From Sclerodactyla briareus (Eukaryota > Echinodermata > Holothuroidea > Dendrochirotida > Sclerodactylidae), in assembly GCA_026419785.1 (NCBI GenBank), contig JAODTK010000100.1, positions 434,001 to 498,000 on the forward strand: a stretch of 64,000 nucleotides of DNA. Direction: 5' to 3'. Within the stretch, counting starts at the first letter, position 1, and the number at the start of each line of letters is the position of its first letter. Position numbers and translations under genes: made by a program. Positions 12,001-27,000 of this stretch are shown one piece after another. The notes beneath the pieces are model-generated. The model saw nothing but the letters and a program-made list of their open reading frames with translations, was not told where the DNA came from and did not search any database.

Positions 12001-15000
12001 AACCAATTGTTGCCAATAACGCATGGGTCACACTGGACAACACAGAAAAGGTGTTATGTATTTTATATTTCATTTTGTTGAATAAGTCAACATGTAGCAG
12101 AAGTCCTGTTGTCTTTCCCTCACCAAAGTAACCGTCAACACGTACCAACCCACTACAGCAATCCTCTCCCATAGACTGGATGCATTCCGAAGTGAAATCA
12201 ATGTTCGAATTTAAATAGAAAACAAAGAATGTTTGCAGGTTGTGCAAGTATAAATCTGATTAGGCATGATGGGATGCCTTTACATCTGGCGCAATACACA
12301 TGCTTCACAAGAAACAAACTTCAAAAAGACCGTAACGGAGAGTCTATGAGCTTCCGGTTTGGACTGATGCATTCAGTATTTTATCAGCGATTAATCTAGC
12401 CCCTCTAAATCATCATGCAGTTGTCCTGTAAGCTATGTTAACATGGTCACACCGCTGGCAAACCTATAGTCGCTCGGCCCAAAGAAGGTTGCCTTGCCCA
12501 GAGACACACTCAGAGATGATGATCTGATCAGGTTATGAGATTTGAACCCACAACCCTGACGACTGCATCTCAAGCTTACGATCCTCCCAATTGTTCCCTG
12601 TGCAGATACCTTTGCAAGCAACCGAAACTATGACAAAGGTCAAGGGGCATTTTAATCATGTTTCTTTGAAGCTCTGAACATCAATCAGAGAAGATGATAT
12701 CTAATCACCACACTCCAAAAATTCTGAGAATGCTAGTATGTTGCCTGTTCATTCCAGTTTGAATGGAGGGATGATGCCTCCAAGAGACTCTCAAACAGTA
12801 AATGCTGTCATTATGCCAGTGATACAAGAAGAGCACTTCCCCAACACCGGAATTATTTACTTCTGTTACAATCCGTTATTACAAAACCCCTCACAATGTG
12901 CAACCATTTCGGGGGGAACTATATAGAATTGTTATGCAAGTAGTGCCTCTTGAGAGTTAGGATCTGCATAAAAAATTTTCACAAGGTGTGGAAAAAGAAC
13001 TTGTTTCAATCATAGAATTACCATAAAGCCATGATCACATGACCATTGTACTCATTGAATGTCCTCGATTGGATCCGGGTCTTCAAGGCTCAAGAGGGTA
13101 TCAGTGATGCTTCTCAAAGCAAACAGTCTGGGTTCGAATTTTTCAGCATATACCATAACAATTTTTTTTTCCTGGTGGCTAGTACTTGGCCGTTGTATGG
13201 GGGCGGGTCAGACTTTCATGGTTCACTCTAATGCAGTGGATTTGTGCATGGGTCTCACAGGTTTGTTTTAAGGGTATTCACGACTGATCCCCCGTTGCTG
13301 TGCGTCACGACTTTGGACATGATCCCTTCCACTCACTCCGCAGAATTCATGCATTGGTCGAATATTATCATCTTAACTCTAGTTTGGAAGATAAGGCGAG
13401 TTGTCGCCGCGCCCCTCCACGAGTAATACGGCCATGGTTCCTTCCCTAGAGGTCGTGCTTTAACTTGCTCCCTGAACCCATATCAATCACATAGGAAACA
13501 TCGAAATCAAATCTGTGAGAGTAGGAGGTTCATTGATACGTTACCTCAGTGGACTGTTGGGTATAGGTGGGAGCGTTGGTAGAGGTCTGAGATACAAGAC
13601 TATGGACGCTCATGGGTCTGTACCCGGATGAAACGCTCGCACTCCTCATGGCTGGCATAGATGTCGCCCCTATTCTTGTTGGGGCTAAAACATGGGAGAA
13701 CCGTAAAACGAGTTACCACTCATGCTCACATACATTCCCTTCACTTCAATTTTTTTTTTTCAATTTACTACTCCAATTCCTGAACGAAAATTTTTTATGC
13801 ACCAATAAAAGTACAGAAAATTGGTCATGCCTTCACAAGTATCGGCCAGGCTCGCTTGTAGTCCATATTGTCCCTCGCTGTTTTCCTATAAATCCGACAC
13901 AGACAAACGATGTACAGCGATCAGAGAAGTATGCTCACCTCGGTGTAACAGATGCAAAGTAATAGCATGATTCTAGAATGCTGATTTGTCATATAATGAT
14001 AGGCAGATATGTGATGTTCAATGTGATGATGAAGAAGAGATTAGCAGGAGGAGGCGCCTGGCCTCAGTCCCGCCCAAAAGATTACGTCATACTGAGACTT
14101 GCATATATTGTCCTACATCTATGGTTCCCCCAGTGATGCCTTGAAGACTTTTCCTTTCTTGCAATTACCTTGACTGTCTTCCTTAATCCCTTGCTTTTGC
14201 AGAGCACAAGCTCTTGGAGTTTGAAAAGGGTTCCTCCAGTGGTTTTTGTTATAAGTTATTTCAGTTTACTTGTTTACCTCCATGTGAACACCCGACATGC
14301 TGAGTCGAGCCTCCACATTTTTTTTGTTGCACAGCTATTTGTGTTCAATGGTTTTTCAAGGCTTTGAATTTTTGGATACCTTGAACCGAATTACAATACA
14401 AGAGTTGATCATTGACCCCATATGAGCAACCCATGCCAAGTATGAGACCTCTGCCCCATAGACATTTTTTGTTGCACCCTTATCATGTTAACAAGAGTTT
14501 TCTAGACCTTGACCAATGTTGACCTTAGGTGACCTGGACCTGCCCCATACATAATGGATCATCTACTACCCATATGGTCAACCTACATGTCAAGTATGAC
14601 CTTTGAAGTGAACAGTACTGTATTTATGAGCTTTTGTAGCCCACACACATAACAATGGGCGGCAATGAATCACATTGAATCCTCTTGCCCCCAGTGTCTT
14701 GCCTGGTTGGCGATAACCATCGTTTGTTTTCCCTCTATCATTCACTATGCAAACAATTACGAGGTTGCATTCCGCATGCCTTGCTTCCAGATTTGTCAAC
14801 AGCATCACCAGAAACAGCTTACTAATCAGTGACCAATTTCAAATTCCAAGGACTTGATTATGACCATTCTACCACAGAGTTACCACCGATCTAATTTTTT
14901 GGATCATTCTAAATTAATGCAAATTAGACACAATAATTGCTTTCCGTGACCCATTTTCTAATTTTAAGAATCCCAGGAATAATGATGGCCCAACTTGATA

Positions 15001-18000
15001 AATGGAAATATGTGGAAATCCAACAAACTAACAAAACGTGCACAAATGGTCCCCCATGACGGGACTCTAATGTTGACATTTTGGGGGAGACTGAAGGTAG
15101 AACCATACCCATCAAGTGTCATGAAATATGTTGAAATTTGGAGGCCTGAAGGTATACCATACCCATCAAGTGTCATGGCAAATCAAACAACTTTGGATTT
15201 GGAATAAATTGTGCCGATTGACCAACTGATTGACTTCATGACTTAAAAAATCTTCTTAAAAATGTTGGAGACTGAAAGTGAACTATCACCAGTTCCATTA
15301 AAATCTGGGCCAAACTTCAATAATGCTAATTATGCAAATTAAGACATATGAATGACCTCCAGTGACCCAGAATTATGCTTAAAAGTTTCAGATTTAAGGT
15401 ACCAACTCCCAAATTTGCATGATTAAATGCAAATTGAACACCTTGAATGACCCCTAAAATCTTTGTTAAAAAGCTTTGTGACTGAGGATAAACCATATTC
15501 CTATTAGTGTCATTAGTTTCTTGAAAATCTGACAAGTCCTTTAAGATTTTGCATTCTTATGCACTAGTCATAGCAATAATTTTACGCTGAAAATCTAATC
15601 ATTCCATCTACACTTTCTGAACATCTAATCAGTTTCATCTACCGTTTAACCCTGGAACCAAATATGTGTGCCAAACTAATCACCAGAGCAAACACTGTCC
15701 ACCCTTAATCTTGCTAACGAACCTTACCAATAATAATATAAACTAGGCTAATTAACGCAACTCAAATAATTGGTGACTTGCGAGAAATCCTGATGAGAGC
15801 GGGGCACACATACACACACACACACCACAACACAGTGATAGGCTAATTTCTCCTTTCTGGACGTTTTTTCAGGTGAGACAATAAAGGTTAGAGCCATGGA
15901 TACAGGTTTTGCACTAGGTTTGTGACAGGGTCAGACCCTCCAGTCCTGCAGCCTGAGGTTCAATAGGCAAAATTCCAATTCTGTTCATCGCTTCCACGCA
16001 TGTTCCCAGAGGTATAAAAAGTTAAATTTTGTTCCAATACCTAAATTTTTTCAATTTGCAGACTACCCGAGCGCAATCCTTTAGTAAACATAGTCCTAGT
16101 TTTTCCCCATTTTCTCTTTTTTTGTGGGGGGGGGGATTAGTGGCGACACACTGTTAATGACAATTCATGACAGTTCAACCTCACCTCTCATGACCTGTTC
16201 CACGGAGAATGGGACTCCACTCGCTGTATGGGGGGTCGGAGTTTGCTATTGGACTTGATGAGGCTGTCAGAGAGGGTGAGATGATGACGGTGATGAGGAT
16301 GATCAAAGAAGAGAAGAATGGGAAAGCAAAAAGATGACAACAAACTTAAAATAGAGTTGACTGTTTACCTAGGAATCCACACTTTCCCCAAAAACCCCAA
16401 CCCCCCCCCCCCCGAGAGACAAACACCAACCAACACAAAAAAAAAAACACCCAGAGGAGTTACGTTTTTTTAACTGAAGTCATGTACACGCTAACAGTAA
16501 CTCTCTTCATAGTGCCGGAATTGGGTCAGCTCGTAGTGAGTTTTCAGGTTATCCGTCCCAATCCTGTTACAGAATGAAATTATAACTTCTCCTGATGCCG
16601 CCTTGTTCAAGCTACTGATATCGAACTGTCACCCCTACCAAGGTGGCCACTGGGGGGGAAAAAAACCCCCCGTGTGGGAAGGAACTTCTTGTACAACTGA
16701 TGTGTTACCAAGCCGCCTATCCTGCTTACTTCCCACTTGGATTGTCAAAGTGTACTGTTCAGATGATCAGGTTATGTGATTCGTGAGGTGCTTTTAGATA
16801 TACCTGGCATAAATGGAAAAGCACTGTACATGTTTTCCTCTCTATCTTGCCAGAGACAATGACTCGTAGCATGGAGGTAGGAGGGGGTGGTCAGATCCCC
16901 CCTATACCCAAGTGATAAAAAAGTGGTAAACACTAACTGAGTGTTTGCATGCGTCAGTAAACAAATCATGTAGCTGTTATTTAGGCAATATTGCAGCAGC
17001 ATGGTGCTAGGGGCCCGCCCCTAAACTGGCACTTTTTTCGCCCATATGGGGGGGTGAGGCCAGAATTAGGCGCACTCCCTTGGTTCCAACCTGATCCCCC
17101 CCCCGCCCATGGCAATCTCGTATACGCTACTGCCAGAGACCTATAAAACCTGCTGAGAAAAAGTCTCCGCCAAAGGTTCAGACCCGATAACAGGACTGTA
17201 ACCTCTACCAAGACACGCATAATTATTACACCAGTCTGGTGGTTCATTTGGTACCCCATGCATGCTTATCCTCCATTGTAAGCAACTGAGCATGCACCTG
17301 TAACCATGACAACCTGGCTTAGTAATATCATAATTGAAGATGTATACTGTACTAGTCAATTGTATATGATGCACTCTTCCTATTCAATTTCATTTTATGG
17401 TATACTTCCAAAAGCAGAAAGATTTAACTATTCAAGGCCCAGCAAAGAATACAGACCTGGATACTGCACCTATTGTAAGCTGCAAATCCCTCACCAATCA
17501 GTACAACGAATAGGCATTGCCTCTTTGGCAGTACCTTAGAGTGTGGGTAATCACACGCAGACAGCACTTGCATATTGCCAAGCCCATCGTTTGTACCTGC
17601 TCCAATCTCTTGTACACTGAGCGTCCAGCAGAGGCAACAGTTACGCATTTTTAAAGCTTTGGTATGACCCGCCAACGTTTGAACCCCATTCCACCTGATG
17701 GATGCCAACGCTCTAAAGTTAAACAACTGTGCCAACCACTCGGTTTAAGACAGGGGTGGGTCATTGTCAAAAGTGGGTCCTACAATCCTGTACTTGACCC
17801 ACAACCTCGTAACTCTAAACTCACTCTCAACTACTCCTGATCAAGACCCACATATAGGCTAGCCTCTTTTTTAAATCATTCTCAACATACTTCAAGTGAA
17901 TTGGACCAGCCTCAAATTGTCTTTGTGACCAACTCTTTAGGGGGTGATTGCAATGTGAGTCACTTCGACTTTGACCCCCCGTTATATGATGACATGCCTA

Positions 18001-21000
18001 TGGCATTGTGGTGTTCCCTGCAATGACAATCAAATAATGTTCTAACTCATTTAGGTATAGCTGAATAATTTAACTCTTTAGCAATTTGCAACGCACAAAA
18101 GCATTAACATCAGCTAAGGCAAGAATACTTACGGTGGTAGTCACCGTTTCTTCACTTACTAACTGCTGAGATCTTGAGAAATTTTTACAACGTCCTAGGG
18201 AATTGGACATCTTTCACCACTGCATGTAACCAAACAATTATTATCTGAATATGAATACACCGTTGACTTTACTTTACTCTCCCCAGCCCATAAAGTCTTG
18301 CCTCTGAATTACCTGAATAACATACTTTGTCCATCTCTCAATGCCCAACCAAGTCCCCAATTGCATTTTCATTCTCTTTTTTTTTTTAAAATGGTGACCA
18401 GAGGGTAATTATCATGGCTATAGGTGAACGCATGTATCATGATCAACGATTCCAAATGAGTGGAGGAAGCATAAGAATGACATAGTCTGATACTGTAGTA
18501 TTCACAAACTCAGTGAACATGGGCTGGTCATTCATAGCACATAAACAGGGATGAAAATGGCCGGATCAGAAGCATGCGGAGGCATAGTTTGCCAACCCCC
18601 AGGGATAGACACAAGTAACTTAACGCTTCAAAATCATTACTACGAATAGGAGAACTACACAAATATGTAGACAAGACTATTCTTTATTAGAAGACAAACC
18701 CTGAAGGATGGGACATATAAATCCCATCAGGAATTCAGGGTCGAACCTAGTTCGACATCATGCCAGGAAATGACCCTGCATGAGAATGTTGGATAACGTT
18801 TCCTTGAGGAACGGGTACCAACGATGGCAGTATGGTGTGACCAGAGTACATATATACATCTGAACCCAAGCCCTGGTACACTTGTAGTGAGGCTACAGAC
18901 AGGATCCTACCAGTCATGCCTGGAGGTTCAATAGGTAAAATTCAAATTTTGTTCTTCCACTTCCAAAAAGTTTCACAGTGAAAATAATTTTTGTTTCAAA
19001 TTTCTCGTTCTAAAAACTCCAGTCCCGAAAGACAGCACACCAATCATTGGTCTATTTTGGAGAAAATGGTGGATCAGTCCCTGAATTTTCAAAGAGCCGG
19101 CTGCCGCTAAAAATTAATCTCTTCTTCGCCACACGGGTCCTATTCCACAAAATTATGATTTTGACCTAATACCATCGTTTCCAAACAGATTTTTTTTTCA
19201 TTTAGTTTTTTTTCTCATATCAGTCGTACAATAGATTACTACAGTGGGTAGCTCTTGCAACTGGAAGGAGGACATGAAATAAAACTGAATGAAAGCTTCA
19301 ACTGTATGGTTAGAGTTTTAAAACACAAACTGATTTGGGCATTTCTTTCTCTGCAATCCCTCTGTATGCCACCAGATTAAAACACTATAATGACTTACTG
19401 AATTAGATGAGTGGGCTGAGTGTTTATAGTGTTAGCTTTGGATGATCTGGAGCAGTGCAACATCAAAAAAAAAAAAGTTTCTACAAGGACCCTTGGATAT
19501 GACCTCATGACCGTCTAAGTGCCCGGAGGGCATCCACCAGAAAGTCTGGCAAGCTCGTGCAGTATGCACATCACCTCGAAGCACAGGTCAAAACCCGGCT
19601 CCACAGCAAATAGGAAAAGATCAGAGACACCTCCACTCTTTCACAGCACTTTCAATTGACAATACAGAGAGGGATATCAGTGCAAAAGAGCGGCCATCAC
19701 ACTGCTAGAAGATTCATCAAAAACACAACGAGCTTCACTACAAGATAGCTGAAAGCTAGCCTCGTAGAATTGTATAGGCTAGGAAACAGACCCATCGGAA
19801 TGCCCGTATCCCCACGGACAGAGAATTAGAGAGAGCCAAAATGGGATCCACAGTGGATGCTGGAGGGCAAGCAGCTTACAACGACTCGCATTCAAGATGG
19901 GTCCCACAAGACTTTGGCCCCAGGCACTGAGAGGAGTGGTTACCCTCTGTCATTATTATTATTATTCCAATAAGCCTCACCCATTCCTTCCTCGAATGGA
20001 AAAAAGAGAGACCCCTTCCCTAGTCATTTGTGATGACATCAGGAGCAGTGGAGATGAGGATGGACTGATTCCTTGATTTATTTTCAATCTACAATTGTGT
20101 ATTGCTTTTTGTACTTGTTTTTACCCCAAGAGCACATTTGGATGTAGGTCACAAACCAGGAGTCTTTGTTCACCCTTCAACTGCCCGATGCCTCTTGATT
20201 TTCTCAATACTAGACATGTCCAACCCACGGGCTGAGCGCCAATGATGCAAGACTGCATGAACAATCCAAACATACAGTTATATCCTTTTATATGAACAAT
20301 GAAAACCCCCCCCCCCCTCCCCCCTCCCCTCCCTCCACCTCCATATGACTTTTCAATCTGATCCCTTGCACAAAACCTCACAAATTTTTCACCCGAGCGA
20401 GACGGACAAACCTAATCAGTGAACAATGAAATCCCACCTCCCAATCCCATTATATATTATCCGACTTGAATCAGCGTGCCCAAACTCACCGGTGGTCCCA
20501 CCCTGACGAGCAATCAAAGTCGCTGTCACCGTGGTACATGACCAGCAGTTTTGGTGCATCCCTAGTGGGGAGCTCAGGCGCTCTTTCCACAAAATTTTGA
20601 ACTTGAATAATCAAAAGCCTTTATTTCGCAGTCCTAGCCAAAATTACATTGTCAAGGTGGACAGCATATTTTTACAGAAGCCTAGCTCGCAGATCCACTG
20701 ATGAAGCACCTACATGAGTGTAGGTCCCTTCATTCTGGTATGTAAAGACGGGATAATCATATATTGTTTTTGGCAACTTTGGTAATCTACGTCAAGGCAT
20801 TACAAATTAAAAGCTACTGATGCGGCTTTTTGGCATTATCCCCTTGTTGATGTCATAAACATTGACATTCCTAAAGAAACATGAAATGGACTACAACAGA
20901 GCAACTTGCTGGCACCTCAAGATTTGGGGTTCAGAGTTTTGTTATGACCTCTTATCACCTTGCTAGTTTCAGAGAATTTGTTACTTGACTAATTGGCCTA

Positions 21001-24000
21001 TATTCAACCATAATATAAGGGATGAAGTACTATATTCATCAGGCCATGCAATAACAAGTGTGGAATTCAGGAGGCCTACTCATGCCTTCCAGGCTCATTG
21101 TTAGATGCAGAAGGGGCCCGTGTAATAAAATTCAAGGAAGAAGACGCTTTCAGTAGGAAAAATCCATTCCCTGCCCATCAGCTGCAAAAACAAACAGATT
21201 TTTTTTTTTTTTTTTATTATTGTCAGGGGGGGCATACTAATGGTTTCATTGAGCGCATTTTTTTGCTATAGCAGCCAAATTGTATGCTTGGATCGCCGGT
21301 CAGGTGAGTGCAGATGGTCGGACACGTCCGATTCAGTGTCACCTTCACAGCAGACTACCAACAACAGCAAACCTATTGTGATGATCTAAAGCTCGTAATT
21401 GCAACTCAAGGAATGAGACTTGAAGATGTGGAGTCCCCCTGCAAGCCTAGCTGTATAGAATATATATGATTCACAGAATGCCAGAGAGGGGGAACTCTCA
21501 GGATATACATGGAAAAATCGGGTAGCTCATCTTCAGGATTTGATGAGTTTGTATAGTAATACCATAAAGGCGGGATGTATCGACATAGCCTCCACCACTT
21601 CTCTCTAGCAGTGGAGTTCGGAGAGGGGACCTTGTCCGAACTTGGGCAGAAGAACTTCGGCCCACATTTCACGCTTGCTGCAGTACATACATTATGTGCA
21701 CGCTTCAACGTGCAAAGTAGGCAAGAGAAATAGGCAATCAGCCAAATATTTTGGCGATTATCTATTTTTCATGGGGTGGAAGATGTTGTCTTTCCTCTCT
21801 GCCCAAATTTTTCCTCTCCCTTCCAAGCCACCCTGCATGTTTGCTCAGGGAGTATCTTTCTTGTCCGTGCGGGGCATGCATAGGGTTAAAGCAGCACATG
21901 TGCCACCTGAAACAAACAGAATTCAGCACTACAATTTCATAATTTTATTTCCAATGCCTCACATCTGAGCAAATGGCAACAATTTTTATGTATGCAGATA
22001 CATACTAATGATTTATGAACTATTGTCTGGATTTTTTTCCCTCTTCCAAGACAGGTTTGGGACCTGACATGACGCAGCACCCCCACCCACACTCGTTAAC
22101 TGGACAACCATCTGAAAATAGGTTTCAGGAAGGGAAAGTAAGCGTGGTCAATTAGACGGGAAAAGTGGGTCAACTGCCGCAGCCTGCGATATGGATATCG
22201 GACCAGGCATATAGAGGGACGTTAGTGAGTCTCCTCTTGGGTTCCGGTTAATAGGCACCATTTAAAAAAATTGGTACACAAGAAGCAAGGTATAACCGGA
22301 GGGTATAGATAAGGGTCATCCACACATGCTCACAACCATGCAATACCTTTGGGGACCCGGAATCCCGCAAAGGGGGCGCCCCCTCGCTGCTGGTACGAGG
22401 GTCGGATGAGCCTCTGCTGCTACTAGAGGGGGAAGAGAAACAGTCAAATGTTTCAAGAGAATGTTTTCCCACGATGGTTTCTCATGTTGTTCCTTACCTC
22501 GTGAAAATCCCCCATCACTGAATGTTGAAATTCTCAGGGGAGATACTTTCCCTTGCAAAATTGCACCATTCTGCCCAGACTCGATCTGATGGAGAGGAGA
22601 GTCACTTACTGGCAATCCCACTATCGGGAATTTTTGTCATTATATTCCCTGCCACTGTCCCACTGAAATCGTTCTCGCTACTGGGAGTGGATTTCTGCTT
22701 GAATTCCTTCCTTATAAGATGGGCACGCAGTGTTTGGGAAAACAGTCATTGGGCCAGTGGTTAGCCATGTTTGTCAGGAAAGATTGTCAATATGTGAAAG
22801 AGTACCCCCATGAAAGATTAAGAAACAAAATTCCAAGAATAACTTCTCCACAGTAGCGAAAACTGATGTTTTCACATTATCGTTTGATGGAGACTAACTT
22901 AGTATCACTGGTGGGGCTGGCCTGTTTTTGAGCCTTTATTTGATTTATCCTTTTTTTCACACACCGTACTGAGTTGAGACAGAACACTGTATAAACAGCT
23001 CCAGAAAATCCAGCTGAATTTGAAATTGGTAATAGTTTACCCATCCAAATATGGAATGCCTTCATGAACACCATCAAGAGTCCCCAAGATGAATATCAAT
23101 TCTTTGGAGATACTTATAATTTGTCCAACTGAAGTGCCAGCCAACCATGCTGACTCTTACGTATCCCACACTGCTTGTTTAAAAACCTGGGCATTTTTTA
23201 TCATGTAGGTTTATATTAGTTTTGAATGTACAAAAACGACTGCACAGCCCTTCAAATGAATCTGCTTGTAAGTTATTTGTAATTGTAACTGGGAACTTAC
23301 GTGTACTTGGCTTATTGGATTAGAGGTCCCATGGTGTTCAACCCCACAGAAAAGTGCCGAAATACCAAAAATGCACAAGGGTTTTCCCCAAAATTTACCC
23401 CAGATGACACTTAAAATAACAGCATCCACATATTCATCATGGGAGCAACCACAACATTTGAACTTCGTCTGACCTTGTATCTAGACCATACTTGCTGGTG
23501 TACAAGCTTGAAAGTAGTGAAAACACTTGCATACTTCAAGGTGTAGCACACTACACCAAGTTTGAACCTTATCAGCCCTGAGATTTTTTGATAAGCAAAG
23601 AATACAAAACATTCCGAATTCCCCCACGGTGGTTTCCCTCAAATTTACCATCGAATGATTCCCAAAATAAAATAGCATTTGTTATACTATCAGGTGGGAA
23701 AACAAACCTACCAATTTGAATTTTGAATCTGACCAGGCAGTTTTATTTTGTAAATCATGCGATTCAGCATTGGCTGCAAGGTGAATAAGTTTTTTAAATA
23801 AAGAATAGAAAATGTTGGAATCTGGCTGGATTAAAACTGATACCAAAATAGGTAGTGTGTGTATATTCATCATGGGAACATAAACCCACCAATATTATTT
23901 TTTTCACCTGACTAGCATGTGGAATTTAAGCTGTTATAACAATGGTAGGGCATTACACACCACATACACATGACAATGAAACACCACCACTTGCACCATG

Positions 24001-27000
24001 ATGACTGCATAGATTCCTTGGACACTCCTGTCCGGGAATTGAAGAACACTCCCCAGAGATTGCCCCTTCTCTCATCCTCATTGACGCCATCCTCCCCTCA
24101 CTTGCACCCCGGTTGGCGCAGAGAGCGGGGGCAAGCGACCGGCCCGGTCGGCCACTGGGAGGCGGCGGTCTCACCGCTGTTGGCGCCACGAGTTGGTGCT
24201 GCTCCGGCGAGGGAATGGTCCCTGCGTTAGAACTTGTGTCACCGGCTAGCGATGGACGAGGTGCTGCCACTGTGGCTCCGTGGCCGCACATCCTCGCTAT
24301 GACCCGAGGAAGGAACGCATCGCGACTGAAAAATGGATGAAGTGATTGGCACGTGGTGACCCAGCTCCGACCCTGATTCTCACGATACAAATTAGTTGTA
24401 TATTATGAAGATGAGACACATATGTACTGTATCTGTAATTAAGAGCACTTTGCGCAAAATGCAAACTCTTCAAAGCATGCAGGGTTTATTGGCACTGATT
24501 CAACGGAAACATGTTACTTGTTATAGAATTAGAGGCATGAGGCCTGGTAGACTAGTGGGGGGTTAAGGCTCAGTAGTAAGCAACAGTAATTGTGGGTTCG
24601 AGCACCACCACAGTGGGGTCCTTAACGAGATACTTTTCCTCCCTCCCCCCAGGTCGAATGAGGACCTGGGGAGGACCCTGCGCACAAAACCGGCACTGAT
24701 TTGCTGCTGCCATAAATCACCGGGATTGTTGGAGTGCGTGACTGGCTCCTGAGACGGGGTAATATCTGTGACTGCATTGCAGTGGAAAGCGCTTTATCAA
24801 AACGTAAGATATTATTTTAGGAGAATAATGAACAGATACAAGGCCTTTGTTGCAGAATCAAAATCGTGATGACTTCATGATGGAGGTTAGAGAAGCCCAG
24901 GCGCAGCTTGTTTTTCCTGACTATTATGACGTCAAAACCGGTTTTAATTTGAAACAGGCCCAAGTATCTGTTTATCATTCCATCCATAGAGTACCCAATT
25001 ACTTTACGTATTGTTTAATACGAAAAAGTGTGATAATAATCCTAACTTGGCAGCAAAAAGTTTCCAGTGTGTTCGATAAACTGTGGCAAGCTACATGCAA
25101 GCGTGCAACTTGTACATTGCTCGCGGCTTCGACTTATTGCCGTACTTAAACGCAAGGTCATTGTGTGTCACACGCTATATCCCTTTTTGGTCACTGGTGT
25201 TTATCTAAGATACGGTTATTAATTCACTTACACGCTTATACATAACGTGGTCCCAGTGTTATTTATGAATATATTACTATGTCCAGATAATGCATTGTAT
25301 CAAGAAAGGATAGCGGCGCAAAAATGCAGCTTCCAAACATAATACAAGTATAAGAACTTTCCACCCATGTTCTGATAAGGATATGTCTTGGTTTCCAAGC
25401 AAAGTGACATACACCATCTATGTCCTTACAATCTTAATCGGGTGAAGCCCGATCATCTCTGTTAACACACATCAAAATCACATTGCAATGCCACGTCCAT
25501 TACAGTATTCAAAATACAGGTACGATTTTGTTTTGTACTTGTTTAAAACCCGTTTTTGGTCTAAGAGGTCGTGAACCACATAGCAATGCTTCGTACCATC
25601 GTCACAAAGAAAAATTAAAAAATTACATTTGGGTACATTATTACACCGCCTTCCCCTCCTCAGAAAATTACTGTCTGCATATGAACGAACATTCACAAGC
25701 TAACCTTGGTTCAAAATACAGGTAAATAATTTGTTAGGCCTTATCCTCTTTTACTTACCTAACCACCCCCGGCAAACACACAGCCCTGGATATCACGCCT
25801 ACTTCGGGGGATTCAGGGGAAAAGCTTCCCGATGAGCTAATTGAGTTTTTGTTACCACCAGTTAGGCCAGATCAGCTCATTAATGTCCTGATATTGGCTC
25901 ATCAAGCCACGTAATCCCAGGCCCATTGATCAGAGGTAACCTGATGAACAACTAGATTGAAACCTAAAGTGCAGAGTTTAGGAGATGGATGAAGCAGCTT
26001 TCCATATATCCATATTTTTCCCCAATTTTGTTTTTTGCTGCATGCTATAGGGGGAGGTTGGGAGGGGGGGGGGGGGGGGGGGGGTAGGGTCCTGATGCTG
26101 CTGTGAATTCAATTTGAGGGTTTTTTAATTTGTTTGGAGATTTTTTCCGCCACAACAACATCATCAAATTCAGGCTGTAATTTGGACATTTCAGGCATAA
26201 AAATGCATCAGAATATTCAGGCTTGAATCTATTTGTGAGAATTTTAGGCATAACAGGCATTATTCAAATTCAGGCTTGAATCTGTTGGAGATGTCAGGCC
26301 AATACAAGTATTTAGATCTGTTTGGAGATTTTTTTTCAGGCATAAAAGGCATATCAAATCAGGATCAAATCTTCGTTCTAGCATAAGAGTGCATTATCAA
26401 ATTCAGGCTTGAATATTGTTCGGGAGATGTTCAAGCATAACAGTATTGTAAATTCAGGATTGAATCTGTTGGCAGATTGTTCAAGCATAATGTTAATTGT
26501 CAAATTCTGGCTTGAATCTGTTCAGAGATTGTTCAAGCTCACAGGTATTGTCAAAGTCAGGCTTGAATCGGTTTCAGGAGTTGTTCAAGATACAGGGATT
26601 GTCAAATTCAGGCTTGAATCGTCGGAGCTGGTTCAAAGAAAACATGTAGTGTAAATTCTGGCTGAATTGTTTGGAGATTGTGAGCATTACAGGCATCCAT
26701 CATATTCAGGCTGAATCTGTTTGAAAGATGTTTAGCAACATTTGTGGGCGATGCCAACCCCCATCCTGGTCGTCTTGCTCCGCCGAAGGGCGTTGGCCAG
26801 TATCTCTAACCAAGAACAAAGAACCAATGCGTAACGGCATCCCATATTTAGGCTTGAATCTGTTTTGGAGATGGTTAGGAATAGGCATCATTCATATTCA
26901 GGCTTGAATCTGTTTGAAGATTTTTTAGCCATCATCAACTTACAGGCTTGAATCTGTTCGGAGCTGTTCAAGGAATTAACAGGTATTGTCAAATCAGGCT

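Larger units (their letters stand above)
10206..13544. other. IRS intron, with a SINE and otherwise unremarkable
   Basis: Holds the SINE at 12,425-12,625 and a possible SINE head at 13,046-13,150. Around 10,520 and 10,720 the phrases TAGCGCTAGCGCC and CTCTAGCGCTAAAGCACG are related GC-rich short palindromes 200 bp apart. Open frames of up to 133 codons at 11,846-12,247 match no family. Confidence 0.5.
16264..21508. other. Long IRS intron, repeats only
   Basis: Contains a poly-C run at 16,401-16,413, a SINE at 17,405-17,760, the second member of a dispersed pair (18,870-19,030) and a poly-T run at 21,199-21,215. The 19,490-19,960 stretch looks like decayed element sequence ending in an ATT microsatellite, but I cannot name it. 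Confidence 0.5.

Noticed and set aside
11846-12247. 133-codon minus frame and an 88-codon plus frame on the same DNA
   Set aside because: Overlapping opposite frames, no domain, no splice context, located inside an intron.
20121-20381. Minus frame rich in glycine (GGGGRGGGRGGG)
   Set aside because: Translation of a C-rich low-complexity tract.
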